A DNA stretch of 11,652 nucleotides, taken from positions 1 to 11,652 of the forward strand of contig CAIPQX010000104.1 in NCBI GenBank assembly GCA_903867285.1. The letters run 5' to 3'. This stretch comes from an uncultured Actinomycetes bacterium. Its GTDB lineage: Bacteria > Actinomycetota > Actinomycetes > Nanopelagicales > Nanopelagicaceae. Both the position numbers and the translations under genes were made by a program. Every line of letters starts with the position of its first letter. Positions within the stretch are counted from its first letter, which is position 1. The notes under the pieces were generated by a model. It saw nothing but the letters and a program-made list of their open reading frames with translations. It searched no databases and was not told where the DNA came from. Positions 6,311 to 11,652 of this stretch are shown in pieces.

Positions 6311-6769
6311 TTATAAAACCTCGACCGTTAGCTCAATTTCCACTGGTGCATCGAGGGGCAGTTCGGCGACGCCGATCGCGCTGCGCGCATGCTTGCCATT
6401 GGCATCTCCGAAGATATGGATCAAAACCTCGGAAGCTCCATTAACGACTCCGGGGGCGGCGATAAAACCTGGTACTCCGTTGACGTAGCCAACCACGCGA
6501 ACGACCTTGACGATGGAATCGACTGGTGCAACAAGTTCAACTGCAGCAAGCGCATTAAGGATGCAGACCTGCGCCATCTCTTTTGCTTGTTCGGGAGTAA
6601 CTGGTCCGCCAACTTTTCCGGTGAAAGGAATCTTGCCATCTACAAGTGGCAGTTGTCCGGCGGTGAATACCAGATTGCCGGTGCGAACGGCCGGTACATA
6701 TGCCGCAACAGGAAGTGCTGCAACAGGAAGTGTGAGATTTAGTTCAGCGAGTTTTGCACGGACATCCAT
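6311..6769 (-). CDS. RidA/YjgF-family protein
   Basis: Members of this family hydrolyse reactive enamine/imine intermediates from PLP enzymes, but several subfamilies lack that activity. The 152 residues have the longer N-terminus seen in an actinobacterial subfamily (canonical RidA is about 128). Family marks are the G-N-L-V-F-T-A-G-Q-L-P segment (about 31-41) and the C-terminal A-R-S-A-I-G-V-x-x-L-P-x-x-x-x-V-E-I-E block, whose Arg corresponds to the substrate-carboxylate-binding arginine of RidA. The gene is the last of yqeY > DUF4177-like > ridA: its ATG follows the previous TAA directly (TAAATG), with a weak AAGGG 12 nt upstream. The N-terminus contains a five-codon repeat (LPVAA twice). 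The neighbourhood with crp and the 52-residue protein is like that in mycobacteria and streptomycetes. The substrate is not predictable. Confidence 0.88.
   Translation of the reverse strand: MDVRAKLAELNLTLPVAALPVAAYVPAVRTGNLVFTAGQLPLVDGKIPFTGKVGGPVTPEQAKEMAQVCILNALAAVELVAPVDSIVKVVRVVGYVNGVPGFIAAPGVVNGASEVLIHIFGDANGKHARSAIGVAELPLDAPVEIELTVEVL
6705..6732 (-). repeat. Two-copy 15-bp repeat inside ridA
   Basis: The 13-mer GCAACAGGAAGTG occurs at 6705-6717 and 6720-6732, a 15-bp period. It encodes LPVAA twice near residues 14-23 of the RidA-like protein and keeps the frame. Confidence 0.6.
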
Positions 6770-6928
6770 TTAAGCTACCGCCCTTTTCATATAGGCAACC
6801 AAATTATCTCCGCCACCTGGTGCCGGAATTACTTGAACGAGCTCCCATCCTTCAGAGCCCCAATTATCCAAAATCTGCTTCGTTGCATGTGTCAGTAATG
6901 GAACAGTGACATATTCGAACTTGGTCAT
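6770..6928 (-). CDS. 52-residue DUF4177-like protein
   Basis: A short gene read directly from the minus strand: ATG at 6928-6926, TAA at 6772-6770, 52 residues beginning MTKFEYVTVPLLTHATKQIL. The pattern of an aromatic-rich start (F-E-Y-V), then L-x-x-W-G-x-x-G-W-E-L-V-Q-V (22-34), and Y-M-K-R (46-49) is that of small DUF4177-type proteins; actinobacteria often have one beside a RidA-like gene. The role is unknown. A strong Shine-Dalgarno GGAGG lies 6 nt upstream, inside the end of yqeY; the ATG overlaps the yqeY stop by one base (TAATG) and the stop abuts the ridA ATG. This packing, the start signals and the family-like sequence make it a real gene in spite of its length. Confidence 0.85.
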   Translation of the reverse strand: MTKFEYVTVPLLTHATKQILDNWGSEGWELVQVIPAPGGGDNLVAYMKRAVA

Positions 6929-7386
6929 TAGTTTCCTCCAGTGAGTGCGGCTTTAACGAGCCCCGAAACGGTGCCGCCATCTGCCTTACCTGCTATTTGC
7001 GGTGAAATAATTTTCATAACTAATCCCATACCTGATGGCCCGCTTGCGCCTGATTGGGTGATCGCCTCTGCAATCATCTTCTTGATTTCATCTTCCGAGA
7101 GTTGAGCGGGCAAATAGGTAATGATGAATTCACCCTCCAACTTCTCGCGCTCGGCGCGATCGGGGTGGCCACCATCGGTAAATGCTTCAGCAGCTTCGCG
7201 ACGCTTCTTGGCTTCGCGGGAGAGGACGGTGATGATCTCAGGTTCGGTCAGCGTTCGAACTTCTTTCCCCGCCACCTCTTCCATAGTTATGGCAGTCAGA
7301 ACCATGCGGATAGTGCCCGATTTGAGTTCGTCGCGAGAGCGAATCGCCTCAGTGAGATCGCTCTTGAGTATCTCTTTGAGTCCCAT
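6928..7386 (-). CDS. yqeY: GatB/YqeY domain protein
   Basis: A stand-alone 152-residue relative of the C-terminal tail domain of GatB, the tRNA-dependent amidotransferase subunit. Its own role is not established; the fold suggests contact with tRNA. It shows the family pattern: an N-terminal helical part with L-K-x-x-L-x-x-D-L-x-x-A-x-R-x-x-D (about 3-19) and R-M-x-x-x-A-I (27-33), an R-E-A-K-K-R-R-E-A-A-E-A-F segment (56-68), and a C-terminal part with Y-L-P-x-Q-L (92-97) and the G-P-S-G-M-G-x-V-M-K motif (115-125). Length is typical of the family. It heads the yqeY > DUF4177-like > ridA operon and is divergent from the metallophosphoesterase with 14 bp between start codons. GAAGAT ends 6 nt before the ATG and could be an imperfect -10. 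Confidence 0.9.
   Translation of the reverse strand: MGLKEILKSDLTEAIRSRDELKSGTIRMVLTAITMEEVAGKEVRTLTEPEIITVLSREAKKRREAAEAFTDGGHPDRAEREKLEGEFIITYLPAQLSEDEIKKMIAEAITQSGASGPSGMGLVMKIISPQIAGKADGGTVSGLVKAALTGGN
6935..6939 (-). promoter_or_regulatory. Ribosome binding site of the 52-residue protein
   Basis: GGAGG on the minus strand, inside the last codons of yqeY, 6 nt before the ATG at 6928. It decides the start of the short gene and argues that this gene is translated from the yqeY mRNA. Confidence 0.75.
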
Positions 7387-7391
7387 AGGGG

Positions 7392-7397
7392 TATCTT
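7392..7397 (+). promoter_or_regulatory. Possible -10 box of the metallophosphoesterase gene
   Basis: TATCTT fits TANNNT but ends 3 nt before the ATG at 7401 and 9 nt before a second in-frame ATG at 7407, so a leaderless mRNA would favour the second ATG. AGGGG at 7387-7391 is 9 nt before the first ATG and could be a Shine-Dalgarno, so the two readings compete. Confidence 0.25.
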
Positions 7398-7400
7398 CTC

Positions 7401-8222
7401 ATGTCTATGAGTTATCGACTACGCGAGGCGACGCTGCCAGTACTGCCGACGGGTCATGTACCCATTCGGATACTGCATTTCTCCGACCTGCACCTGACGC
7501 CTAAGCGCGCCGTTGAAATCGCGGATATCAAGAGCTTTGCAGCGCTCAAGCCTGACCTGGTTATAAGCACTGGTGATTTCTTGGCTCACGACGCGGCAGT
7601 CCCCGTGGTTTTCGATGCGCTGGATGAATTATTCAAGGTTCCTGGCGTCTTCGTCTTCGGCTCCAACGATTATTACTCTCCAAAATTGAAGAACCCTTTT
7701 AGTTACTTGTTACCCGATCACGGCAAGAGAGTCTTAGGGGATTTATTGCCGATTGAAGAATTACGCAGCGGACTCACTAGTCGTGGTTGGAAAGATCTCA
7801 ATCACCAGCGAACCACCTTAAAGCTAAAAGGCGTCGCCATTGAATTTCGGGGTACCGATGATGCGCACCTCGAACTCGATGATTATTCCAAGGTCGCCGG
7901 GGCCGCTCTCGACTGTGATTTAGCCATTGGCGTAACACATGCGCCTTACGCCCGAATTTTAGAGGCGATGTCGCACGATGAATTGGATGTGATTTTTGCC
8001 GGTCATACCCATGGTGGTCAGGTGAGGCTTCCTTGGCCTGGTGGCTCTAAGGCGCTAACAACAAATTGCGACCTGCCAACATGGCGTGCGCGGGGAGTAT
8101 CGCGAGTCAAGGGTGAACCATGGCTCAACGTTTCAGCGGGGATGGGAACTTCACCATTCGCTCGGATCAGGGTCGCTTCACCGCCAGAGGTTTCTCTGAT
8201 TACTCTCGAGAGTAGTGTGTAA
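7401..8222 (+). CDS. Metallophosphoesterase (YkuE/calcineurin-like)
   Basis: A two-metal phosphoesterase of 273 residues with no membrane segment. The calcineurin-like motifs are in order: D29-x-H31, G58-D59, then N89-D90 in V-F-G-S-N-D-Y where the usual motif is G-N-H-D/E, H180 in T-H-A-P-Y, and G201-H202-T-H204-G-G-Q. Thus the metal ligands D29, H31, D59, N89, H180, H202 and H204 are kept, but the catalytic histidine of the G-N-H motif is replaced by Asp. I believe this G-S-N-D-Y form is common in actinobacterial members. YkuE-type relatives act on membrane lipids, but the substrate here is unknown. Two ATGs, 7401 and 7407, are possible. The 3' end overlaps the convergent GNAT gene by 23 bp. 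Confidence 0.85.
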   Translation: MSMSYRLREATLPVLPTGHVPIRILHFSDLHLTPKRAVEIADIKSFAALKPDLVISTGDFLAHDAAVPVVFDALDELFKVPGVFVFGSNDYYSPKLKNPFSYLLPDHGKRVLGDLLPIEELRSGLTSRGWKDLNHQRTTLKLKGVAIEFRGTDDAHLELDDYSKVAGAALDCDLAIGVTHAPYARILEAMSHDELDVIFAGHTHGGQVRLPWPGGSKALTTNCDLPTWRARGVSRVKGEPWLNVSAGMGTSPFARIRVASPPEVSLITLESSV

Positions 8223-8886
8223 AATCTGCTAGTTTCCTAAAGCCAGAATTTTCATAGACACGTTGCGCCGCAAAATTATTTTCGCGAACGCCCAGGCCAA
8301 TTTGGGAGATTCCTAAAGAGTGAGCACGGGTAATCATTCCCCGGCTCAATTGAGTAGCAAAGCCTTTGCCACGGTCTTGCTCTCTGGTAACGACAGAGGC
8401 CATCACGTGAAAGCCCGACTGCCATTTAACCAAGACCGCCAACGCAACCAACTCGCTAGCGGCGTTTCGAATACCTCCCCAAAAGATTTCTTCGGGATCT
8501 CCGGGAAAGACAGATGAATCGGGGGCATGCTTTTCTATCATCATCCGGATCTCATCCGGGTTAGTGAGGAGCTCAATGCCAGATCCAGTATCTGAAGTAA
8601 TTGCCTCCCAAAATTGAAATCCTCCACGCGGCTGGAGATTTCCGATTAATTCCGGCTTAAATCCAGCAACAGCAATATCGCTGCACCGTTCATCTGGAAA
8701 GGCACCCTCACCATATATATGGCCATAAAAGGGTTCGCCTTGGACTATGAAAGAGAAAGAGTTTTCGTTTTTATAAGCGGCAACAAAGTTTGTTTCTGAC
8801 ATGTAGTACTTAGCCGAATTATTCTCCCGCAAAAGATCAACCGCCCATTGCTGGGCGGTTGATAATTCAGAGGTAGTTTCTAACAT
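8200..8886 (-). CDS. GNAT-family N-acetyltransferase
   Basis: Transfers an acetyl group from acetyl-CoA to an unknown amine. The 228 residues have the acetyl-CoA binding motif A at 170-177 (Q-D-R-G-K-G-F-A) and motif B at N203-N204-F-A-A-Q-R-V-Y-E-N-S-G-F (203-216). The N-terminal half is divergent. The ATG at 8886 overlaps the asd stop (TGATG); a TTG one codon upstream is also in frame, but the ATG is preferred. It is the third gene of ask > asd > GNAT, but a terminator-like hairpin lies over codons 8-17, so it may be expressed at a lower level or start later (next Met at codon 30, 8799 region, without a Shine-Dalgarno). The 3' end overlaps the metallophosphoesterase gene by 23 bp. No link to aspartate metabolism is evident. 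Confidence 0.8.
   Translation of the reverse strand: MLETTSELSTAQQWAVDLLRENNSAKYYMSETNFVAAYKNENSFSFIVQGEPFYGHIYGEGAFPDERCSDIAVAGFKPELIGNLQPRGGFQFWEAITSDTGSGIELLTNPDEIRMMIEKHAPDSSVFPGDPEEIFWGGIRNAASELVALAVLVKWQSGFHVMASVVTREQDRGKGFATQLSRGMITRAHSLGISQIGLGVRENNFAAQRVYENSGFRKLADFTHYSRE
8201..8214. repeat. 14-bp perfect palindrome at the convergent overlap
   Basis: TACTCTCGAGAGTA is its own reverse complement and lies inside the 23-bp overlap of the metallophosphoesterase and GNAT 3' ends. As RNA it could fold with a TCGA loop and 5-7 pairs. No T tract follows on either strand, so a terminator is not well supported. Confidence 0.6.
8831..8863 (-). terminator. Intrinsic-terminator-like hairpin after asd, inside the GNAT gene
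   Basis: On the minus strand the arms ATCAACCGCCCA (8863-8852) and TGGGCGGTTGAT (8847-8836) pair perfectly over 12 bp, seven of them G-C, around the loop GCAA, a GNRA tetraloop. CTTTT follows (8835-8831). It begins 22 nt after the asd stop codon. The opposite strand has no T tract after the stem. The T run is short, so the function is less certain than the structure. Confidence 0.5.
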
Positions 8887-9938
8887 CAATTACTGAATTC
8901 GGCTGCGACTAACTCTGCGATTTGAGCAGTATTGAGTGCGGCACCTTTGCGCAGGTTATCTCCGCACATGAAGAGATCAAGAGCGTGATCATCATCGAAT
9001 GAACGACGTACGCGACCAACCCAGGTTGGATCGGTATTAACGACATCTGCCGGTGTCGGCCAGATGCCATTCTCTGGATCATCAAGAAGTTCAATCCCTG
9101 CAGAACTCTTGAGCAAGTCTTGTGCGCCTGCGCGGGTTACTTCGGTATCAAAGACGGCGTGGACAGATAGTGAGTGAGTTGTGATCACAGGAACGCGGAC
9201 GCAGGTAACTGCGACCTTAAGATTTGGCAGACCCAAAATTTTGCGTGATTCAAAGCGAACCTTCGTCTCTTCAGAGGAATATCCATCCGCCTTCAGTGAA
9301 CCAGCCCATGGGATAACGTTCAGAGCGAGTGGAGCTGGAAAATCGCCAAAGTCTTTGATTACGGTACGAAGGTCGCCAGGTTGCTCACCAAGATGAGTTC
9401 CAGCAACCGCAGAGATCTGTGAACGCAAGGTTGCGGGACCCGTGACGCCCATACCTGAAACTGCTTGATAGGACGAAACAAATAGTTCCTTAAGACCGTA
9501 CGCTTTATGGAGCGCACCCATGGCGACGATCATGGTCATCGTTGTGCAATTTGGGTTAGAGATGATGCCCTTTGGACGCTCTTTGATCGCCTCTGGGTTG
9601 ATCTCAACCACCACAAGTGGAACTTGTTCATCCATGCGGAAGAAGGTGGAGTTATCAACGACAACGGCGCCACGTGAAACAGCTATCGGAGCCCATTCAC
9701 CAGCAATCTCATCGGGAGTATCAAACATGGCGATATCTATTCCGTCAAAGGCCTCCGGAGAGATAGCAACGACAGTGAGCTCTTCGCCGCGACACATCAA
9801 CTTCTTACCTGCGCTGCGCGCCGATGCGATTAAGCGAATTTCGCCATAGACATTGGGGCGCTTGCTCAAAATATCGAGCATCACGGTACCAACGGCTCCG
9901 GTCGCTCCTACTACTGCAAGTGTTGGTTTCTTACTCAT
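8886..9938 (-). CDS. asd: Aspartate-semialdehyde dehydrogenase
   Basis: Reduces aspartyl phosphate to aspartate semialdehyde with NADPH, the branch point for lysine/diaminopimelate, threonine and methionine. The 350 residues show the nucleotide-binding loop GATGAVG (11-17), the active site S127-N-P-N-C131-T with nucleophile C131, Q158 in S-S-Y-Q-A-V-S-G-M-G, and the pair R248 and H255 in C-V-R-V-P-V-I-T-T-H, with the same seven-residue distance as R267 and H274 in E. coli Asd. Length is normal. The ATG at 9938 overlaps the ask TGA (ATGA), and a strong GGAGG lies 9 nt upstream, so ask and asd are translated from one mRNA. The GNAT gene overlaps its stop, with a terminator-like hairpin just after it. 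Confidence 0.96.
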   Translation of the reverse strand: MSKKPTLAVVGATGAVGTVMLDILSKRPNVYGEIRLIASARSAGKKLMCRGEELTVVAISPEAFDGIDIAMFDTPDEIAGEWAPIAVSRGAVVVDNSTFFRMDEQVPLVVVEINPEAIKERPKGIISNPNCTTMTMIVAMGALHKAYGLKELFVSSYQAVSGMGVTGPATLRSQISAVAGTHLGEQPGDLRTVIKDFGDFPAPLALNVIPWAGSLKADGYSSEETKVRFESRKILGLPNLKVAVTCVRVPVITTHSLSVHAVFDTEVTRAGAQDLLKSSAGIELLDDPENGIWPTPADVVNTDPTWVGRVRRSFDDDHALDLFMCGDNLRKGAALNTAQIAELVAAEFSN

Positions 9939-10453
9939 CGTCCACTTCCTCCATATACAACTGCTTCGTCATCGGAATCTAATTCAAAGGCGGTATGTGC
10001 AGCTTTAACGCCGCTCTCCAGATCGGTATCGCGCACAATTACAGAGATGCGGATTTCTGAGGTCGAGATCATTTCAATATTAATTCCCGCATCAGCGAGA
10101 CAGGCAAAGAAGGTTGCGGTTACGCCAGGGTGAGAGCGCATTCCAGCACCAACCAAAGATAACTTTCCGACTTGGTCGTCATACAACAACGATACAAATC
10201 CGATTTCACCTTGGATATCTTTAAGCAAGGCGGTCGCTTCGGCGCCGTCGCTCTTGGGCAGGGTGAAGGAGATATCTGTCAGCCCCGTTGCCGCTGCGGA
10301 TACATTCTGGACGATCATGTCGATATTGATATCAGAGTCGGCGATCGCTTGAAATATTCGCGCCGCGATACCTTTACGGTCCGGAACACCAACAATGGTG
10401 ATCTTCGCTTCGCTCTTATCGTGGGCGATGCCACTAATAATTGCCTGTTCCAT
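9935..10453 (-). CDS. Aspartate kinase, beta subunit from an internal in-frame start
   Basis: In Corynebacterium and mycobacteria the ask gene also makes a short beta subunit, the regulatory ACT part, from an in-frame start, and the enzyme is an alpha2-beta2 tetramer. Here codon 252 is ATG (10453-10451) and AGGAG lies 8 nt upstream. Translation from it gives 172 residues starting M-E-Q-A-I-I-S-G-I-A, the same length and nearly the same start as the Corynebacterium beta subunit as I remember it. The product holds both ACT domains and no kinase residues. This is one gene with two nested products, not a separate locus. Confidence 0.75.
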   Translation of the reverse strand: MEQAIISGIAHDKSEAKITIVGVPDRKGIAARIFQAIADSDINIDMIVQNVSAAATGLTDISFTLPKSDGAEATALLKDIQGEIGFVSLLYDDQVGKLSLVGAGMRSHPGVTATFFACLADAGINIEMISTSEIRISVIVRDTDLESGVKAAHTAFELDSDDEAVVYGGSGR

Positions 10454-11206
10454 ATCTTCTGCTCCTTCGGGATGATCCTGCACAATCCAGGTGCCTTCTA
10501 AATTGGAAAATGATGAGCGAACATGAATCGGAAGGTTGTAACGCCGGGCGTATTCCACACAGCGCAGGTGCAGAACCTTGGCGCCACTCGCGGCCAGTTC
10601 GAGCATCTCTTCATAGGTTACCGTCGTAAGTTTGCGCGCAGTTGGTACTACGCGGGGATCGGCGGAGTAAACGCCATCAACATCGGTATAAATCTCACAT
10701 ACATCGGCATCAAGCGCTGCAGCGAGCGCAACAGCTGTTGTATCTGAACCACCGCGACCGAGAGTTGTAATGTCGTTGGTATCTTGCGAAACGCCTTGGA
10801 ATCCTGCCACGATCGCAATGTGACCACCGTTGATCGCTTCGCGGATTCGACCTGGCGTCACATCAATAATGCGCGCTTTTCCATGGGTGGAATCTGTAAT
10901 CACTCCCGCTTGTGATCCCGTAAAGGACATCGCTTCGTGACCCAGATTTCCAATTGCCATTGCAAGTAGCGCCATCGATATGCGCTCGCCCGCAGTTAAG
11001 AGCATGTCCAGTTCGCGACCACTTGGCATCGGCGAGACCTGATTGGCGAGATCGATTAACTCATCGGTGGTGTCACCCATCGCCGAGACCACGACGACGA
11101 CCTGGTGTCCCGCTTTTTTAGTCGCAACGATCCGGCCGGCAACCCGCTTTAGCCCTTCGGCATCAGCAACGGAGGAGCCACCGTATTTCTGGACAATTAG
11201 ACCCAT
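9935..11206 (-). CDS. lysC: Aspartate kinase, alpha subunit (full length)
   Basis: Phosphorylates aspartate, the first step of the aspartate amino-acid family. The 423 residues have the kinase domain with K7-Y-G-G-S-S12, T71-A-G-E-R-I-S77, G150-R-G-G-S-D-T156 and D175-V-D-G-V-Y...A-D-P-R185, followed by two ACT domains (about 265-340 and 345-420) that bind the regulatory amino acids. Length matches the Corynebacterium enzyme (421). Positions known from Corynebacterium feedback mutants, A279, S301, T308 and T311, correspond here to A281, S303, T310 and S313, so lysine plus threonine control is likely kept, with a mild Thr to Ser change at the last. The ATG at 11206 has no Shine-Dalgarno. First gene of ask > asd > GNAT; recR lies 86 bp upstream on the same strand, as in other actinobacteria. 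Gene name ask is also used. Confidence 0.96.
   Translation of the reverse strand: MGLIVQKYGGSSVADAEGLKRVAGRIVATKKAGHQVVVVVSAMGDTTDELIDLANQVSPMPSGRELDMLLTAGERISMALLAMAIGNLGHEAMSFTGSQAGVITDSTHGKARIIDVTPGRIREAINGGHIAIVAGFQGVSQDTNDITTLGRGGSDTTAVALAAALDADVCEIYTDVDGVYSADPRVVPTARKLTTVTYEEMLELAASGAKVLHLRCVEYARRYNLPIHVRSSFSNLEGTWIVQDHPEGAEDMEQAIISGIAHDKSEAKITIVGVPDRKGIAARIFQAIADSDINIDMIVQNVSAAATGLTDISFTLPKSDGAEATALLKDIQGEIGFVSLLYDDQVGKLSLVGAGMRSHPGVTATFFACLADAGINIEMISTSEIRISVIVRDTDLESGVKAAHTAFELDSDDEAVVYGGSGR
9948..9952 (-). promoter_or_regulatory. Ribosome binding site of asd
   Basis: GGAGG on the minus strand, 9 nt before the ATG at 9938 and within the last codons of ask. It supports the start and operon expression. 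Confidence 0.7.
10462..10466 (-). promoter_or_regulatory. Internal ribosome binding site for the aspartate kinase beta subunit
   Basis: AGGAG within GAAGGAGC on the minus strand, 8 nt before the internal ATG at 10453. It is a better Shine-Dalgarno than that of the full-length ask start, which has none. Confidence 0.7.
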
Positions 11207-11250
11207 GGCAGAACTTTGACATAGATAAAGATGAATTTGCGGATTGTCTC

Positions 11251-11256
11251 AATATA
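11251..11256 (-). promoter_or_regulatory. Possible -10 box for the ask-asd operon
   Basis: TATATT on the minus strand in the A/T-rich 86-bp gap between recR and ask, with TTTAAG 16 bp upstream as a weak -35. It would leave a leader of about 38 nt with no Shine-Dalgarno. An alternative is CAAAGT, 6 nt before the ATG at 11206, a poor TANNNT match that would make ask leaderless. No lysine riboswitch fits in the gap. Confidence 0.25.
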
Positions 11257-11292
11257 TAAGACGCCTAACTATCTTAAATAATGAGATTATTA

Positions 11293-11652
11293 CTATTCGA
11301 CGGTACGGCGCCCCTCAAAGGCGCGCCCCAGTGTCACCTCGTCGGCATATTCCAGATCTCCACCAACGGGTAGGCCGGAAGCTAAGCGGCTGACCTTGAT
11401 CCCCAGCGGCTTGATCTGGCGGATGAGGTAAGAAGCGGTCGCTTCTCCCTCGAGGTTCGGATCGGTGGCGATGATCAGCTCTTGGATATTGGTATCAGCT
11501 AAGCGCGCCATTAATTCGCGGATCCTTAGATTCTCTGGCCCCACCCCATCGATCGGAGAGATGGCTCCCCCGAGGACGTGATACTTACCGCGAAATTCCC
11601 GTGTCTTCTCAATGGCCATGACATCTTTACTCTCTTCAACCACACAGATGAG
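11293..11652 (-). CDS. recR: Recombination mediator RecR, C-terminal part (cut by the window edge)
   Basis: RecR, with RecF and RecO, loads RecA onto single-strand gaps. The frame is open from the stop at 11293 to the right edge of the window, giving 119 residues that begin L-I-C-V-V-E-E-S-K-D and contain the Toprim domain: Y-H-V-L-G-G-A-I-S-P-I-D-G-V-G-P, then A-T-D-P-N-L-E-G-E-A-T-A, and the end S-G-L-P-V-G-G-D-L-E-Y-A-D-E-V-T-L-G-R-A. An apparent GTG start at 11643 is only an internal Val, because homologous sequence (I-C-V-V-E-E) continues through it. The N-terminal helix-hairpin-helix and zinc finger lie outside the window. The same recR > ask > asd order is found in streptomycetes and mycobacteria. 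Confidence 0.95.
   Translation of the reverse strand, partial: LICVVEESKDVMAIEKTREFRGKYHVLGGAISPIDGVGPENLRIRELMARLADTNIQELIIATDPNLEGEATASYLIRQIKPLGIKVSRLASGLPVGGDLEYADEVTLGRAFEGRRTVE

Noticed and set aside
6281..6312. AGGAG after the ridA stop followed by ATG as a leader peptide start
   Set aside because: The frame is ATG-ACC-GGT-TAA, only three codons, and the 11-nt spacing is long; no regulatory amino-acid pattern is present.
9520..9849. 109-residue plus-strand frame opposite asd
   Set aside because: It is a shadow of asd codon usage, Ser/Thr-rich without domain features, and has no promoter or Shine-Dalgarno.
11277..11291. AATAAT-GAG-ATTATT after the recR stop as a terminator
   Set aside because: A 6-bp stem made only of A-T pairs with a 3-nt loop is too weak, and A/T-rich sequence makes it likely by chance.
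11207..11292. Lysine riboswitch before ask
   Set aside because: The gap is 86 bp, far shorter than an L-box, and shows no GC-rich paired helices.

Overview
The window reads as a compact piece of an actinobacterial chromosome of roughly 50% GC (judged by eye). Gene content and order point to Actinomycetota: a GlxR/Crp-type regulator whose DNA-binding helix is nearly that of mycobacterial Crp, divergent nth, a thioredoxin-like protein and a CvpA protein beside acs, the yqeY / 52-residue protein / ridA cluster, and recR-ask-asd with an internal ask start as in Corynebacterium. The moderate GC and very tight packing suggest a streamlined free-living lineage such as the freshwater acI/Nanopelagicales group; that assignment is an inference.

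Layout. 1-81 holds the acs promoter. 82-2037 (+) is acetyl-CoA synthetase. It abuts, tail to tail, a small secreted protein (2038-2577, -). A minus-strand operon nth > tlpA-like > cvpA (4344 down to 2643) has both junctions overlapping (GTGA, ATGA). Divergent from it is crp (4417-5106, +). A secreted EXORDIUM/Phi-1-like protein (6247-5114, -) lies downstream of the yqeY > DUF4177-like > ridA operon (7386-6311, -). Divergent from yqeY by 14 bp is a metallophosphoesterase (7401-8222, +), whose 3' end overlaps a GNAT acetyltransferase (8886-8200, -). That acetyltransferase is the last gene of ask > asd > GNAT (11206 down to 8200). The window ends inside recR (11293 to the right edge, -). No gap exceeds about 90 bp. 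I found no RNA gene, mobile element, CRISPR array or origin.

How the genes fit together. Acs makes acetyl-CoA from acetate, and Crp homologues often control acetate use, but I see no Crp site in the 81 bp before acs. Ask and Asd are the first two steps of lysine/threonine/methionine and diaminopimelate synthesis. Nth and RecR serve DNA repair. TlpA-like and CvpA proteins are envelope proteins. RidA removes reactive enamine/imine intermediates.

The most informative non-coding signals are these. (1) Operon-leading genes tend to lack a Shine-Dalgarno but have a TANNNT hexamer 6-7 nt before the start codon, which predicts leaderless transcripts, while several operon-internal genes have strong Shine-Dalgarno sequences. 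(2) A perfect 12-bp stem with a GCAA tetraloop followed by CTTTT lies just after asd, inside the first codons of the GNAT gene, and looks like an embedded terminator. (3) A well-placed Shine-Dalgarno lies inside ask before the codon expected to start the beta subunit. I did not find a convincing new multi-gene system here.
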